From: Chamaelirium japonicum
Lineage: Eukaryota; Streptophyta; Magnoliopsida; Liliales; Melanthiaceae
Direction: 5' to 3'
DNA length: 64,000 bases
Assembly (NCBI GenBank): GCA_947650365.1
Contig: OX393557.1
Location: 26,070,385-26,134,384, forward strand
Shown here: positions 21,721 through 33,843 of the stretch, one piece after another
Layout of the letters: the number at the start of each line of letters is the position of its first letter
How positions within the stretch are numbered: position 1 is the stretch's first letter
Translations under genes and position numbers: made by a program
Notes under the pieces: model-generated
The model's database searches: none
What the model was told of the DNA's origin: nothing
The model's input: only the letters and a program-made list of their open reading frames with translations

Positions 21721-23664
21721 ATGCTTTGGTGTATGTTTCATGCATGAATTCATAAAAACATCATGTGAATATATGATGGAATATGTTTTCATCGGGGTTC
21801 GCAGTAGATCATGCATATGGATTGTGCTATGTATCATTTTTTTTGCAGGTGCCGCGCTGAATAGTAATCTGTGATTGCATGCATCCGGGGGTCGGACCCC
21901 GGATTTAATTTTGCATTGATTATTATTGTGCTTGTGGATTTTAAGGCTCTAGATGGGCGAGGGTGGAGGTTGACCACCCTCGGATCCCTGGCCATGTTTC
22001 TAGGATTGTTTCCTTTTCTTTCTAGCAAAATTGTACACGAATGAGCACTTGCTCGGAGCATGTTAGTTTTTCGGTCACAGAAAGAAGGAGATTATGCTAC
22101 TTCCACGGTTCGGGCAAGCGGTACCATGGCGTGCAAAGATCCGGTGAAAGCGTGCATGTTGACGATGATCAGGATCATCGTCAAAGATCGTGCAGAACGG
22201 AAGAGCGGGATATCTTGGCTGTGCTATTCTGGTTCAGGGGTCGGACCCTGGACTTGATTCAGTTTGGATGCTATTTCTGTTGATTCTCTTTACTTAGTGT
22301 TTATAGAACCCCGATGATAATTTAATTATCTATCTTACTTGTAAGTTAATCTCTAGATCAGGCTTAGGGTTAGCACTAAGCTTATGGATTTATCGGTGTC
22401 TCTATATGAATCTAACACGTGCGAATCCGGTGGCTAGCTAAAAGGAAAGGTGGTAACCGCCCTCGTGGTAGTTCAGGTAGCCAAGTACTGTGCACCGATA
22501 TAGACATAGTGTTAGATTTGTTTAGAGATAACTAATATCCCCATAAGAAGTATGATAACCCTAGTGGGATGCCTTTTCCCCACATGGTCCTAGTGACCAA
22601 GTTAGGTTAGGATTCTACTAAGTGATACCCGTTTCTAGTTGACGTTTGATGGTAGTGTGAACTCATCACGATTTAGTTATACCACCATTAGGTTGAGATC
22701 TGGCGGAGATTGTCGGATGTCCCTATTTGGCCAGCATCAAAACCTATAATGAGATGAGGTCTACTATGACATCAGGCATCAAATTGTGAACGAGACGTCA
22801 TTCTAGTGGGAGTCCTTTCCATGTTGACCTTAGGCTAGGCTCCATATCTTAGGATTATGGGCAAACTAGTGAAGTATCGGGATCCTTGGAATCTATGTAA
22901 TGTGATCCTTGCAAGAAAGGCGAAAGCTGAGTATTCAAGGTACGGACTATGATATTTTTCGATGATATTAATGTTTTGCGAGAAGGTTTGTAATCCTAGT
23001 TGGAGCACGGTAGACCAAGGTCTAAGTCTAGGAGGTTGTGACCTTTCTAGATATGCATAAAACCTCATAAAGAATGGATATGTAAGAGGTTCCCTCCTAA
23101 GGGGAGCCCCTAGCCTCCACAATCAACCGGCTAAGGGTCTGGGTGGGAGGTACGCAGTTCGATATTCCCACCGAATGAGAGCTGTGTTTCCTTCCATGCT
23201 GGTTCGCCTAGTGGTTTCCTTCGGGACATGGAGGATGCCGGTGGCAGTGGGTGACGGTTTTTTCCTGCACCGCGGGAGCCTATGAACCCCCTTGCCGACA
23301 CCACCTAGATTTTTGGGAAGCATCCGAAAGCTTGTGTGAAGCCGTCGCTGCTGCGCACGCGGATCATATAAAGCTGGCCAAAAGAAGACTGGGAGGTCTT
23401 TCAGTTTGCCATGGGTAATTCTGATGAAGACTGGGTCGTAAAAACCCCGTTGGCAGAAGCGGTTGCATGCTCTCACCGAGATGTTGTCTCCAATTCAAGG
23501 ACGATAATCTCAGTACTCAAGCCCAGGGAATTTAGATTCCTGGATGTCTCCACTTGAGGTAGTGAAGATATAGCGGATAGAGTAAATATTATCTATTTCT
23601 AAATTCTATGAAATAGATTGTAGTAGACCCTAACTTTTGCTTTAAACCATTGTTTACAGAAATC
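21721..23664 (+). other. Copia E2 untranslated leader
   Basis: About 1.9 kb between primer site and gag, long for a copia element and without a convincing frame. It is collinear with 42123-44063. It ends CATTGTTTACAG just before the gag ATG, which resembles a 3' splice site. Antisense frames near 22835-23476 are inconsistent between copies and are not taken as genes. Confidence 0.5.
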
Positions 23665-25648
23665 ATGACCAAGCTCGACCCCCTTGCCTCCATCCTTAAT
23701 GATAACAAACTTACGGGACCAAACTAAGAGGACTGGAAGTGTAACCTGATGCTCGTCCTAAGGGTTGGCAAACACACAATTACCCTAAGCACCCCTCAAC
23801 CGGCCATGCCGGGACCAAGTGCTACTGAGGCTCAATTGAAGGAATGGAAAGCCTGGCTAGATGCTGATGAGATGTGCAAGTGCTACATAGTGGTATCATT
23901 GCAGACCGTCCTTCAGGAGCAAGTCGAAAACATGGCCTTCGCTTCAGCCATGATGCTCTATTTAAAGAAAATGTTCAAGGGTCGTAGTCGGGTAACTCGT
24001 TACCTGACCATCAAGAAATTGGTGTCCACAAAGATGGCAGAGGGGACTTTAGTTCAGGATCATATGCTGAAATTGTTTGGCTATGTGAATGAGCTTGGTT
24101 CCTTCGATGTCATCTTGATTGCAAAGATCCAGACCGATATTTTCCTCGCGTCTCTGTCAGGAGCGTTTGAGGGCAACTTTAACCTTAACCGGTTGGAGAT
24201 ATCTAATGCAGAGCTCCTAGCGGCGCTCTAGACGGCAGAGGACGGGATAAAGGCAGGAGCCCAATCCCTGAACGTAGAGCGGAATTTTTCTTTGAAAGCC
24301 AAAGGCAAGTTTCAGAAAAGAAAGTCTAAGAAGCCCGTGAAGATGGGACAGGTGCAGTTGTAGGTTCCTAAGCAGAATGGTCCAGCGAAGCCCAAAGGAA
24401 AATGTTTTTGATGTGGTAAGAAGGGGCACTGGAAGGGCGACTACCGTACGGCTCCCAAGAAGGCTGAGACAGGTATATCTCAAATCCACATAGTGAAATC
24501 CCTTGTAGCATCCAGTTGTTCTCCAGTATCATGGATTGTGGATTTCGGTTCCACTAACCATACTTGCAATAATTTGCAGGGGTTCAAGGAGACAAGAAAA
24601 CTGGGTGATGGGAAGATAATCCTAAGCATGAGAACTGAGGTCATGGTAGAGGCTGAAGTAGTTGGAGATGTCGCCTTGCAGTTTCTTGATGAAAGAGGTT
24701 TATAACTTAGAGACATACTTTATGTACCGTCCTTGAGACGAAATTTAATTTATGTTTCCTTATTGAATAATGAAGATTTTTCAGTTTTATTTGATGCTTT
24801 TGGTGTGTCAATTAAATTGAATGGTTCCTTTATTTGTAAGGGAAAAACACATAATGGTCTCTATGTAATTAACTCAAAAAATAAGCAGGATAACATAACT
24901 GAAATATGTATTGTTAATTCATCTAAAAGGAAAAATCCCTCAGATAATCCAACACTCCTTTGGCATCTAAGGCTTGGACATATAGCCTTAGACAGGATTC
25001 ACAGGTTGGTTAAGGTAGGACTTTTAAGTCCAGATATTTCAAAAAGCCTACCAACGTGTGAGTCTTGCCTATAAGGCAAGATGACTAAAACATCTTTCCG
25101 AGCCAACGGTAGCGGATCTCATGAGGTATTAGAGTTAGTACACACTGATGTATGTGGGCCCATGAGTGTCCGTGCCATAGGAGGCTTCGAGTATTTCGTC
25201 ACCTTCACGGATGATTACTCGAGGTTTGGATACATATACCTAATGCGGTGAAAGTCTGAATCCTTTGATAAATTCAAGGAGTTCAGAGCTGAAGCAGAAA
25301 AGCAGACGGGTCAGAGTATCAAGTCTCTTCGATCGGATTGAGGAGGCGAATACCTATCGAATGAATTTATTGGGTACCTACGTGAGCATGGGATCGTATC
25401 CCAGTTGACTGCACCATGGACACCACAATAAAACGGTCTATCTGAGAGGTGAAACCGAACTTTGTTAGACATGGTTTGGACTATGATGAGTTATGCAATC
25501 TTACCTCCTAGTTTTTGGGGATATGCCATAGAGACGGCAGCATATACTTTGAACTTTATTCCATTAAAGTCAGTACCTCTAACTCCTTGGGAGCTGTGGT
25601 TGAAGCGAAAGCAAGCCTATAGCACTTTAGGATTTGGGGTTGTCCAGC
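23665..25648 (+). pseudogene. Copia E2 gag-protease-integrase (copy 1, degraded)
   Basis: The frame starts at ATG 23665 (MTKLDPLASILND). It includes gag, a CCHC zinc knuckle (CGKKGHWKGDYR, first part broken by a stop), a protease start (WIVDFGSTNHTC, where the DSG catalytic motif is DFG), the pre-integrase HHCC zinc domain (WHLRLGHI...CESC) and the integrase core (HTDVCGP, FTDDYSRFGYIYL). Stops occur at 24230, 24361, 24410, 24702 and 25339, among others. A 9 bp in-frame deletion lies near 24174. It ends where CACTA sequence begins (25649), with about 17 bp of the E2/CACTA boundary deleted. Confidence 0.85.
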
Positions 25649-26090
25649 AAAAAAACAGTGTCGGTAATATTAGTTTTCCGTCGGTAATACTTTATAGCGA
25701 CGGAAGAGATTTCCGTCGCTAGTCTGTCGGAAAAAACAGTGTCGGGAAAAAGATGCGACGGACTAAATATTTTCGTCGGTAATAATAATTAATACCGACG
25801 ATAATATTAGAGCCATCGGTAATATTTAAATCTTTAATAATAAATATAATATATTATTGTCGACGGAAAACAATTACCGTCGGTAATATATAAGATTTTT
25901 ACCGACAGTTATTATATTTACCGTCGGTAATTATATATATATTACCGACAGAACTATTCCTTACTATCGGTAATTATATATATATTACCGACGGATATAT
26001 ATTATCCGTCAGAAATTTATTTATAATTTAAAAAAAATAAAAATATTATTACCGACGGAATATTTTATTTCCGTCGGTAAAATTTTTTTT
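25649..26090. repeat. CACTA subterminal repeats, left end of C2
   Basis: CCGTCGGTAAT and ATTACCGACGG units alternate in orientation through about 440 bp. Relative to the copy at 46798, about 21 bp are also deleted just inside the end. Confidence 0.8.
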
Positions 26091-26099
26091 AATAAAATT

Positions 26100-26275
26100 A
26101 CCTAAATAATGTTATTTAATTCCTGTTATTTACAACAATACTACAATATATTACCACAATTTATCAAATATTACCATAATTTATAAAATATTACCGAAAA
26201 TTATCAAATATTACCTAAATTTATAAAATATTACAGTAAATTATCAAATATTACCACAATACTCGACAATTATAG
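26100..26275. repeat. AT-rich short tandem repeat (AAATATTACC..)
   Basis: About eight imperfect units of roughly 20-22 bp (TATCAAATATTACCATAATT-like). The same block is at 47300-47450. Confidence 0.65.
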
Positions 26276-26454
26276 ACAAGAACAAAAAAAAATCATATAT
26301 TACAAAATAATTTTTACACAATCCAAAACTAAGAGATGATGCATACCCTATCTCAACCACCCCACGCGGCCCGCCACCAACGCTAGTGTTCTCATCCCCT
26401 GACGCCGCCCGGCTCCAGCAATTAACATGTATTTGTTAAAAAAATGGTTTATAT

Positions 26455-28225
26455 CTATAACTGTGTCTAAGCGTTAAAAAATCATAAGTTATCGTGTTTC
26501 GGATTTGAAATAGGTTTGGATTCGATCGGATCGGCATCCGATCGAAGTTGTGAGCGAGTTCTAATTGGATATTTTAACAATTTACTCTCCGATTGAAATA
26601 GGTTCGGATTTGAAATAGGTTTGGATTCGATCGGATCGTCATCGGATCGGTATTCGATAATTAAAATTTGGAATTATTCCGTATTTCGGACTTGCGAGCG
26701 AGTTCTAATTGGATATTTGAACAATTTACGCTCTGATTTATCGATTTAGAGTGTAAGTGTTGGAAAATCATAAGTTAGCTTGTTTCGGATATGAAATAGG
26801 TTTGGATTCGATCGGATCATCATCGGATCGGCATCCGATAATTCGAACTTGGAATTATTCTGTATTTCGGACTTACGAGCGAGTTCTAATTGGATATTTG
26901 AACAATTTACGCTCCGATTCACCGATTTAGAGTCTAAGTGTTGGAAAATCATAAGTTAGCGTGTTTCGGATTTGAAATAGGTTTGGATTCGATCGGATCG
27001 TCATCGGATAGACATCCGATAATTCGTACTTATAATTATTCTGTATTTCGGACTTGCGAGCGAGTTTTAAATGGATATTTGAACAATTTACGCTCCGATT
27101 GACCGATTTAGAATCTAAGATTTGGAAAATCATAAATTAGCGTGTTTCAGATTTGAAATAGGTTTGGATTCAATCGGATCATCATCGGATCGGCATCCGA
27201 TAATTCGTACTTGGAATTATTCCATATTTCGGACTTGCGAGCGAGTTCCAAATGGATATTTGAATAATTTACGCTCCGATTGACCGATTTAGAATCTAAG
27301 TGTTGGAAAATCATTAGTTAGCGTGCTTCAGATTTGAAATAGGTTTGGATTCGATCGGATCGTCATCGGATCGGCATCCGATAATACATACTTGCAATTA
27401 TTCCGTATTTCGGACTTGCGAGCGAGTTCTAATTGGATATTTGAACAATTTACGCTCTGATTCACCAATTTAGAGTCTAAGTGTTGGAAAGTCATAAGTT
27501 AGCGTGTTTCGGATATGAAATAGGTTTGGATTCGATCGGATCGTCATCAGATCGACATCCGATAATTCAAACTTGGAATTATTCTGTATTTCAGACTTGC
27601 GAGCGAGTTCTAATTGGATATTTGAACAATTTACGGTCCGATTCACCGATTTAGAGTCTAAGTGTTGGAAAATCATAAGTTAGCGTGTTTCGGATTTGAA
27701 ATAGGTTTGGATTCGATCGGATCGTCATCGGATCGGCATTCGATAATTAGAACTTGGAATTATTCCGTATTTCAGACTTGCGAGCGAGTTCTAATTGGAT
27801 ATTTGAATAATTTACGCTCTGATTCACCGATTTAGAGTCTAAGTGTTGGAAAATCATAAGTTAGCGTGTTTTGGATTTGAAATAGGTTTGGATTCGATCA
27901 GATCGTCATCGGATCGGCATTCGATAATTAGTACTTGCAATTATTCCGTATTTTGGACTTGCGAGCGAATTCTAATTGGATATTTGAACAATTTACGCTC
28001 CAATTCACCGATTTAGAGTCTAAGTGTTGGAAAATCATAAGTTAGTGTGCTTCGGACTTGAAATAGGTTTGGATTCGATCAGATCATCATCGGATCGGCA
28101 TCCGATAATTTGAACTTGGAATTATTCCGTATTTTGGACTTGCGACCGAGTTCTAATTGGATATTTGAACAATTTACGCTCTGATTCACCGATTTAGAGT
28201 CTAAGTGTTGGAAAATCATAAGTGT
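26455..28225. repeat. 181 bp tandem array in CACTA C2
   Basis: Units contain GTGTTGGAAAATCATAAGTT, GGTTTGGATTCGATCGGATC, ATCGGATCGGCATCCGATAA and GGACTTGCGAGCGAGTTCTA. The period is 181 bp, judged from equivalent positions such as 26746 and 26927. There are about ten units, the first ones shortened. The array lies beyond the 3' end of the TNPA-type gene. The 68-codon antisense frames that recur in it follow from the repeat and are not genes. Confidence 0.9.
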
Positions 28226-28299
28226 GATAATATGATCTAAACTCAAATTAGTAAGATTCATATTTTTTACTAATATTATAAAGATTAGTAAGTACCTGA

Positions 28300-29994
28300 T
28301 CATGAGCATGAGCCACCACTAGACCGTCTTATGAAGTCATTAAGCCGACGCTCCAGTTCCCTGTGAGCTTCTCTTTCCTCATCGAGGGCCTTCTTCTCCG
28401 CCTCAACCCTCTGCTCGACGGCCTACCTCTGCTCTCGCTCCGCCTCAACCCTCTGCTCGAGGGCCTGCCTCTGCTCTCGCTTCGCGTCTAGTGCAGACTG
28501 CAACTGAGTGAGAGCACCGGTCTGGGTGTCCCGTGCCCTCGAGCGCATACCCTCTCGTCCAAAGTAGAAGGAGGGCGTGACTCCAAGGCCCGTACAGAGG
28601 ACACGGTCGTGCGTGGCAGGTCTGAGCACAGTATCCATCGCTGAGTCAACAGATACTGAGCTGGAGGAGGAGCCGGCCTCGCCCGACGGGGTCACCAGAA
28701 GTCGCTTCCTCTCCTATATGAAAACAACCAATGATATTCAATGATATTTTATGGCATACGTATAAGAATATATTAATAATAATTTAATTACTTACCACTT
28801 GCGAGGTAACCCTGTCGTCCAGAAATACCCGATCGGTACGCCTCCTCCTAGAGGCCTCAAAAAGGTCAATCCGATTTGGCTCGTGGCCCAAGGACTGTGT
28901 CTGTTGGACATATAAAATAAATAGATGAGTTAATATAACATGTATAAAGTTTTAAATAATAACAATGTTTGTATCATTTACCAGCTGCTGGGCAAGCTGG
29001 GGCATGGAGGTCCTCCCCTTCACTGGAGCAGGTATCGTCAAGGCATTTCTATTCTGCTTGCCTTTACGTGAACTCGCCTGTGTCAATCGATTAAATTTTG
29101 AAACATCAATACAAATTTTTAGTATAACATTAAAACAAGTACGAATCAACAAAATTATAATTATACCTGAAAGTGAGGGGTGGCCCAGTGAGCAACCAAA
29201 AACTGTAGAACGTGTAGCGGTGGCGCGTCTTTCATCCCGGCTGCAGCCTGTAACTCCTCAGCCGGCTAGCCGACCAAGTAACCGTAGAGCTGGTAGAGCT
29301 CGTGACGGTAATCCCTGTACCGCTCACCCATCATCTTCCACAAGTCCTCCCGATGGGTGTCGGTTTCCATGTTCTCCTATTTAAATTTCTCCTATAAAAT
29401 CAATTTAAAAACAAGTTATTTTATCAAATTAAATTATAAAGAAGTACGATATTATTCTAAAATGCTTTAATGAAACTAACGTACCAAAAACACCTGATAC
29501 ATCCTCTCCTTATAGGATGCATCAATGTTCTTCCACCCCCTTAACCCCACAATCGGGGCATTCCTCTCCTCCCGTACTATCATACCGACCCACGTGGCGG
29601 CGTCAGAAGTGTACTCGCCCACAAAGGTCCTGCCGCTCCACTGTAGGGCAAGAGGCTCGCGTAAGGTCAAAAAGCGCCGGGCCGTCGTCACGCCCCGGTC
29701 GCCTACGTGCCTGGTGATCCTCGACCCTGCAAATAAAATATACATCAGTACTGAACAAGTATTTACAACATGTATAAAACTTTAGATCTAAACATTACAT
29801 GTGGGCGTAGACGCTGTAGCCGAGTCCTGAGCACTGCTCGAAGCTCCGGAGGCTGCGACCATATCAGGAGCTAGTATGGAGAGAGGAACAGCACTACCAG
29901 ATCCGGACGGCTCGGCCTCGGACCCTGGGGTTGCAGCCGTAGCGCTCCGAGCTACCCCACCCCTGCCTCTACGAACCCTCGACCGTGATGCCAT
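28300..29994 (-). pseudogene. TNPA-type (plant En/Spm transposase_24) gene, C2
   Basis: This is the second CACTA gene; its product would bind subterminal repeats and assist TNP2. Six exons with GT..AG borders can be read: 29994-29799, 29726-29485, 29376-29167, 29077-28982, 28900-28796 and 28713-28300. Exon 1 is Ser/Ala/Gly-rich. Exon 2 has LQWSGRTFVGE and GWKNIDASYKERMYQVF. Exon 5 has LGHEPNRIDLFEASRRR. Exon 6 ends in a charged coiled coil with a repeated EQRQALEQRVEAE motif, interrupted by TAG at about 28424, a stop shared with the other copy. The exon 1 donor is CAT|GTAATG where the sister has CAG|GTAATG. Splice phases were not fully checked. Confidence 0.65.
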
Positions 29995-29999
29995 CTGAA

Positions 30000-30240
30000 A
30001 CAGTTTAATTTACATATGAAACAGTAAGATTTACATATGAAACAATATAAAATAGTTTGATTTACATATGAAACAGTATGATTTATGAAACAGTTTGATT
30101 TACATATGAAACGGTATGATTTACATATGAAAAGTTTGATTTACATATGAAAAGTATAAAATAATATGATATACATATGAAACAATATGATTTATATATG
30201 AAATAATTTGATTTAAATATGAAACAATTTGATTTACATA
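30000..30240. repeat. ~22 bp tandem repeat between the two CACTA genes
   Basis: Imperfect units of ATGAAACAGTTTGATTTACAT type fill the space between the TNP2 stop (30245) and the TNPA-type start (29994). The tract may contain the second gene's promoter. The same tract, longer and rearranged, is at 51705-51958. Confidence 0.75.
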
Positions 30241-30244
30241 CGGT

Positions 30245-33200
30245 CTAGTCATTTTTTGTCTCATCTCTGTCACTCTCATCGCATCCCTCTTCTATCATTT
30301 GAACTGCATTCACTGTCCAGTTTATATTGTCGATCTCTTCATTTTTGTCGTGCACTGCGTCGAAAATGATTATCTCATCATTCTGGTATGCATCCAAATC
30401 ATTATCGACGACTCCCGCATCCTTGTCTCCCATGTTATAAAAATCTCTGGGTGGTGACCTGACTACAACTTGCCAACCTGGAGAGGTATTATCCGATGCA
30501 TAAAATATATGTTTCGCTTGAGAGGCAAGAATGAATGGATCTTGATATTGGGTATTCAATCTCTTGCCAGTGTTGATACTGATAAAACCGTATTTATCGA
30601 CATTATAACTAGTCCCGTGATTATTAAGATCATACCAATCGCATTTGAATAATACGATCCAATTTTGGCCAAGGAATTTACTCTCGAGAATCTCATTGAG
30701 TACGCCGTAGAAGTCGATATTTCCTAATTCTTCTTGCTCACCGTTGACGACAACCCCACTATTTTGTGTTTTCATGATTTTTCACTATCTTTCGTCCGAA
30801 ATCTATAACTGTTCACGATATAACCATCGTACGATATTGCGTCTTGCAAAGGACTACAAGATAAGCACCAGAGATCCTCATTCATCAGCGGATCGTGGTT
30901 GTCGTGCAGCTCTTATGCCTATAATAACCACATGATATTCATGATATAAACACATAATTATTGTTCGGTAATGGATGTCAATAAACTTCAGTAATGATGT
31001 GAATACTTACGTGTTTCTCGAACCACGATGGGAATTCACGATCATGAATTTGTGGAGCATTTCGAGTATCCCGATTATTAATGATGGCTTTATGCTTCCT
31101 GTTTTACAGGTTTGAATTAGATTATAATTAGCATATATACTTAATGAATGGAATAAAAGAATGAGTAAACGATCGTAAAATGCTTACTCAATAAATGACC
31201 ACACTTCATCATATTGGCGCAACACATATATATGTGCCTGTTGAATCTCATCTACAGACAATCGATGGGTTTTGCCTCCTCCTACCGGTCTACCTATTTC
31301 GGCAAATATAGAAAGACCCCCATTGAAGTCTATTGGACCACCGTCATAGTTCCGCTCAAGTTGATTGAATCGCGTGTCTATACCATGTAGGTATCTTGAG
31401 CAGAATGTTAGACATTCTTCTGCTAGGTATCCTTCAGTAATTGATCCCTCCGGATGACTTTTATTACGAACATATGATTTCAATGTTAGCAAGTACCTAA
31501 TTTGAGAAAAAGTAATTACGGGTAAATACATCAAGAACAATCAAATACATTAAAAAATAAGACGAGACGATTATCTCTCGATAAAATACATCCAACGGTA
31601 ATGAACTGGGCCGCCGAGTTTGGCCTCATTTGCCAAATGAATGGTCAAATACACCATGAAATCAAAGAAGGAAGGTAGAAATATCATCTCTAGCTTGCAC
31701 AATGTGATCGCAATATCCCTCTACATCTGATCAAGTTGGTCCAGTCTAAGTACCTTCGAGCACAACTGTCTGAAAAAAGTACTGAGATCAATTAACGGAC
31801 CGGACACCTGTTCGGTTAAATTCCCACGTATAGCAAAAGATAACAATCGCTGCATAAGAACATGACAATCGTGGCTCTTTAATCCAGACAACTTCTGGCT
31901 GTTCTCTTGCACGCATTCGTGCGATATTCGAAGAATAACCATCTGGCATTTTCACAGACCGTAGGAATGCATATAAGGCTGCCTTTTACTGTGAGCTCAT
32001 GGTGTAGCATGTAACTGGCAATACATACTTATCCCCAATCTCTTGGGGATGAAGTGATTTTTGGATGCCCAACTCCTTAAAATCGAGACGAGATTTAAGA
32101 TTATCCTTCGTCTTACCGTCGAGATTCAGCAGTGTTCCTATAATATTATCACACATATTTTTCTCGATATGCATGACATCCAAGTTATGCCGCAAGAGTA
32201 GGCTGCTCCAGTACGGTAGTTTAAAGAAAATACTCTTCTTCTTCTAGTTATGCTCACGCGTAGAATCTTCATACGTTCTCTTCTTTTTACCTTTCTCAAG
32301 TGCCACGGTATCAAGCTGATTCAATTCGCACAAAACTTCTACCCCCGAAAGCTGCTCCGGGGCCTTTGCAAGTTCCTTCTTGCCGTTGAACGCTCTTTTG
32401 TTCTGCCTCCACTTATGGCCGTCAACAAGGATTTTCGATGGCCCATATAACAGAACTTGCCTCCGTTCTTCAACCATAATGAATCTGTCTCCTTATTGCA
32501 TGTAGGGCACGCCAATTTTCCTTTAGTACTCCACCCGGATAAGTTAGCTTATGCAGGAAAATCGTTAATGGTCCATAGAAGTGCCGCATACATCCGAAAA
32601 TTCTAGCGCAATGAGGCATCATATGTATCGGCCCCAACTTCCCATAACTCGTTCAACTCCTCAATCAACGGCTACAAGTAAACGTCAATATCATTACCAG
32701 GCGACCTGGGTCCGGGAATAAGCAAGGAGAGCATTGTGTATGGCTTTTTTAAGCACATCCAGGGAGGCAAATTGTATAGAACTAGGACAACAGGCCAAAT
32801 GCTGTACGACACACTCATATTCCCAAAGGGGTTGAAGCCATCGCTAGCAAGCCCTAAGCTGACGTTACGAACTTCACATACGAATTCAGGATAGGTATGA
32901 TCAAAATCTTTCCACGTCAGAGAGTCGGCCGGATGTCTCATAACCCCGTCATCTGTACGTTCTCGTGCATGCCACCTCATGTGCTCAGCAGTCTTCGATG
33001 AAATAAACAACCTCTGAAGCCTGTCCCTAAGCGGGAAGTATAGGAGAACCTTTGCAGATATATTTTTCTTTCTTCGATTGGTACTAGACTCGGCATCCGT
33101 CTCTTTATATCTCGTTGCTCCGCATATGTGGCATAACCGCGCATGTTCGTACTCTTTCCGGTACAACATACAATCATTCACGCATGCATTAATTTTCTCA

Positions 33201-33843
33201 TAACCCAGACCGAGATCTTTAATTGTCTTCTTCGCCTCGTAGAATGATTTCGGTACTGTCTCACCTATAGGAAAAGCCTCTTTCAGCAACTCTACCAACA
33301 TATTAAATGACTTATTACTCCAACCATTGAGGCACTTCAAATAAAGAAGCTTTACAGTGAAAGAGAGTTTTGAAAACTTCTCACACCCCGGGTATAGAGG
33401 TTGTTCGGCATCCTTAAGCAATCTGTAGAACTTGTCCGCTTCAATATTGGGCTGATCACCTGATAGAGTTTCCGTGCCTATTCCACCTTGCAAATCATGT
33501 ATCATACCCTGCATGTCATCGTCATCGTCTGTATTAATATTATCATCAGCGATCACTGTGTTTGTAGTTTCACCGTGAGCTACCATGGGGACTGCATCTA
33601 GCTCCTCACCGTGCGAAAACCAACGGGTATAGCTAATGTCAATGCCACGCATTACCAGATCAACCTCACATTCCTCTCGAACCTTTCTAGTCACCCTTCC
33701 GCAGTCTATACAGGGACACATAATTTTTTCATCAAGCGGTGCAAGACGCTCAAATGCAAAATCCAAAAATTTTCTGACTCCTTCTCTGTACTCTTGGCTC
33801 TGCGATTCGAATTACGCATCCAACTCTTATCGATCGAAGACAT
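30245..33843 (-). pseudogene. CACTA transposase TNP2, C2
   Basis: The gene starts MSSIDKSWMRNSN at 33843 and ends at the TAG at 30245. In order: transposase-associated domain (FAFERLAPLD, CPCIDCGR, RWFSHGEE); TNP2 core (SDGFNPFGNMS, YNLPPWMCLKKPYTMLSLLI, PGPRSPGNDIDVYL); DNLKSRLD; a DUF4218 region (LTFCSRYLHGIDTRFNQLE); and a DUF4216 region (LFKCDWYDLNN, KYGFISINTGKRLN). A frame of 364 codons (33766-32672) is open. Lesions include a frameshift within the first 20 codons, TAG at 32672 after DIDVYL and further breaks near 32400. Introns lie in the 3' half. It is not functional as it stands. Confidence 0.85.

Noticed and set aside
22835..23476. Antisense frames in the E2 leader
   Set aside because: Breakpoints differ between the two copies, and no homology or start/stop conservation is seen.
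26746..27676. Recurrent 68-codon antisense frame in the 181 bp array (also 48463-49563)
   Set aside because: The frame is longer than one repeat unit and recurs only because of the array. No conservation beyond the DNA repeat.
26455..28225. CRISPR-like array
   Set aside because: Contiguous 181 bp units without spacers, in a plant transposon.
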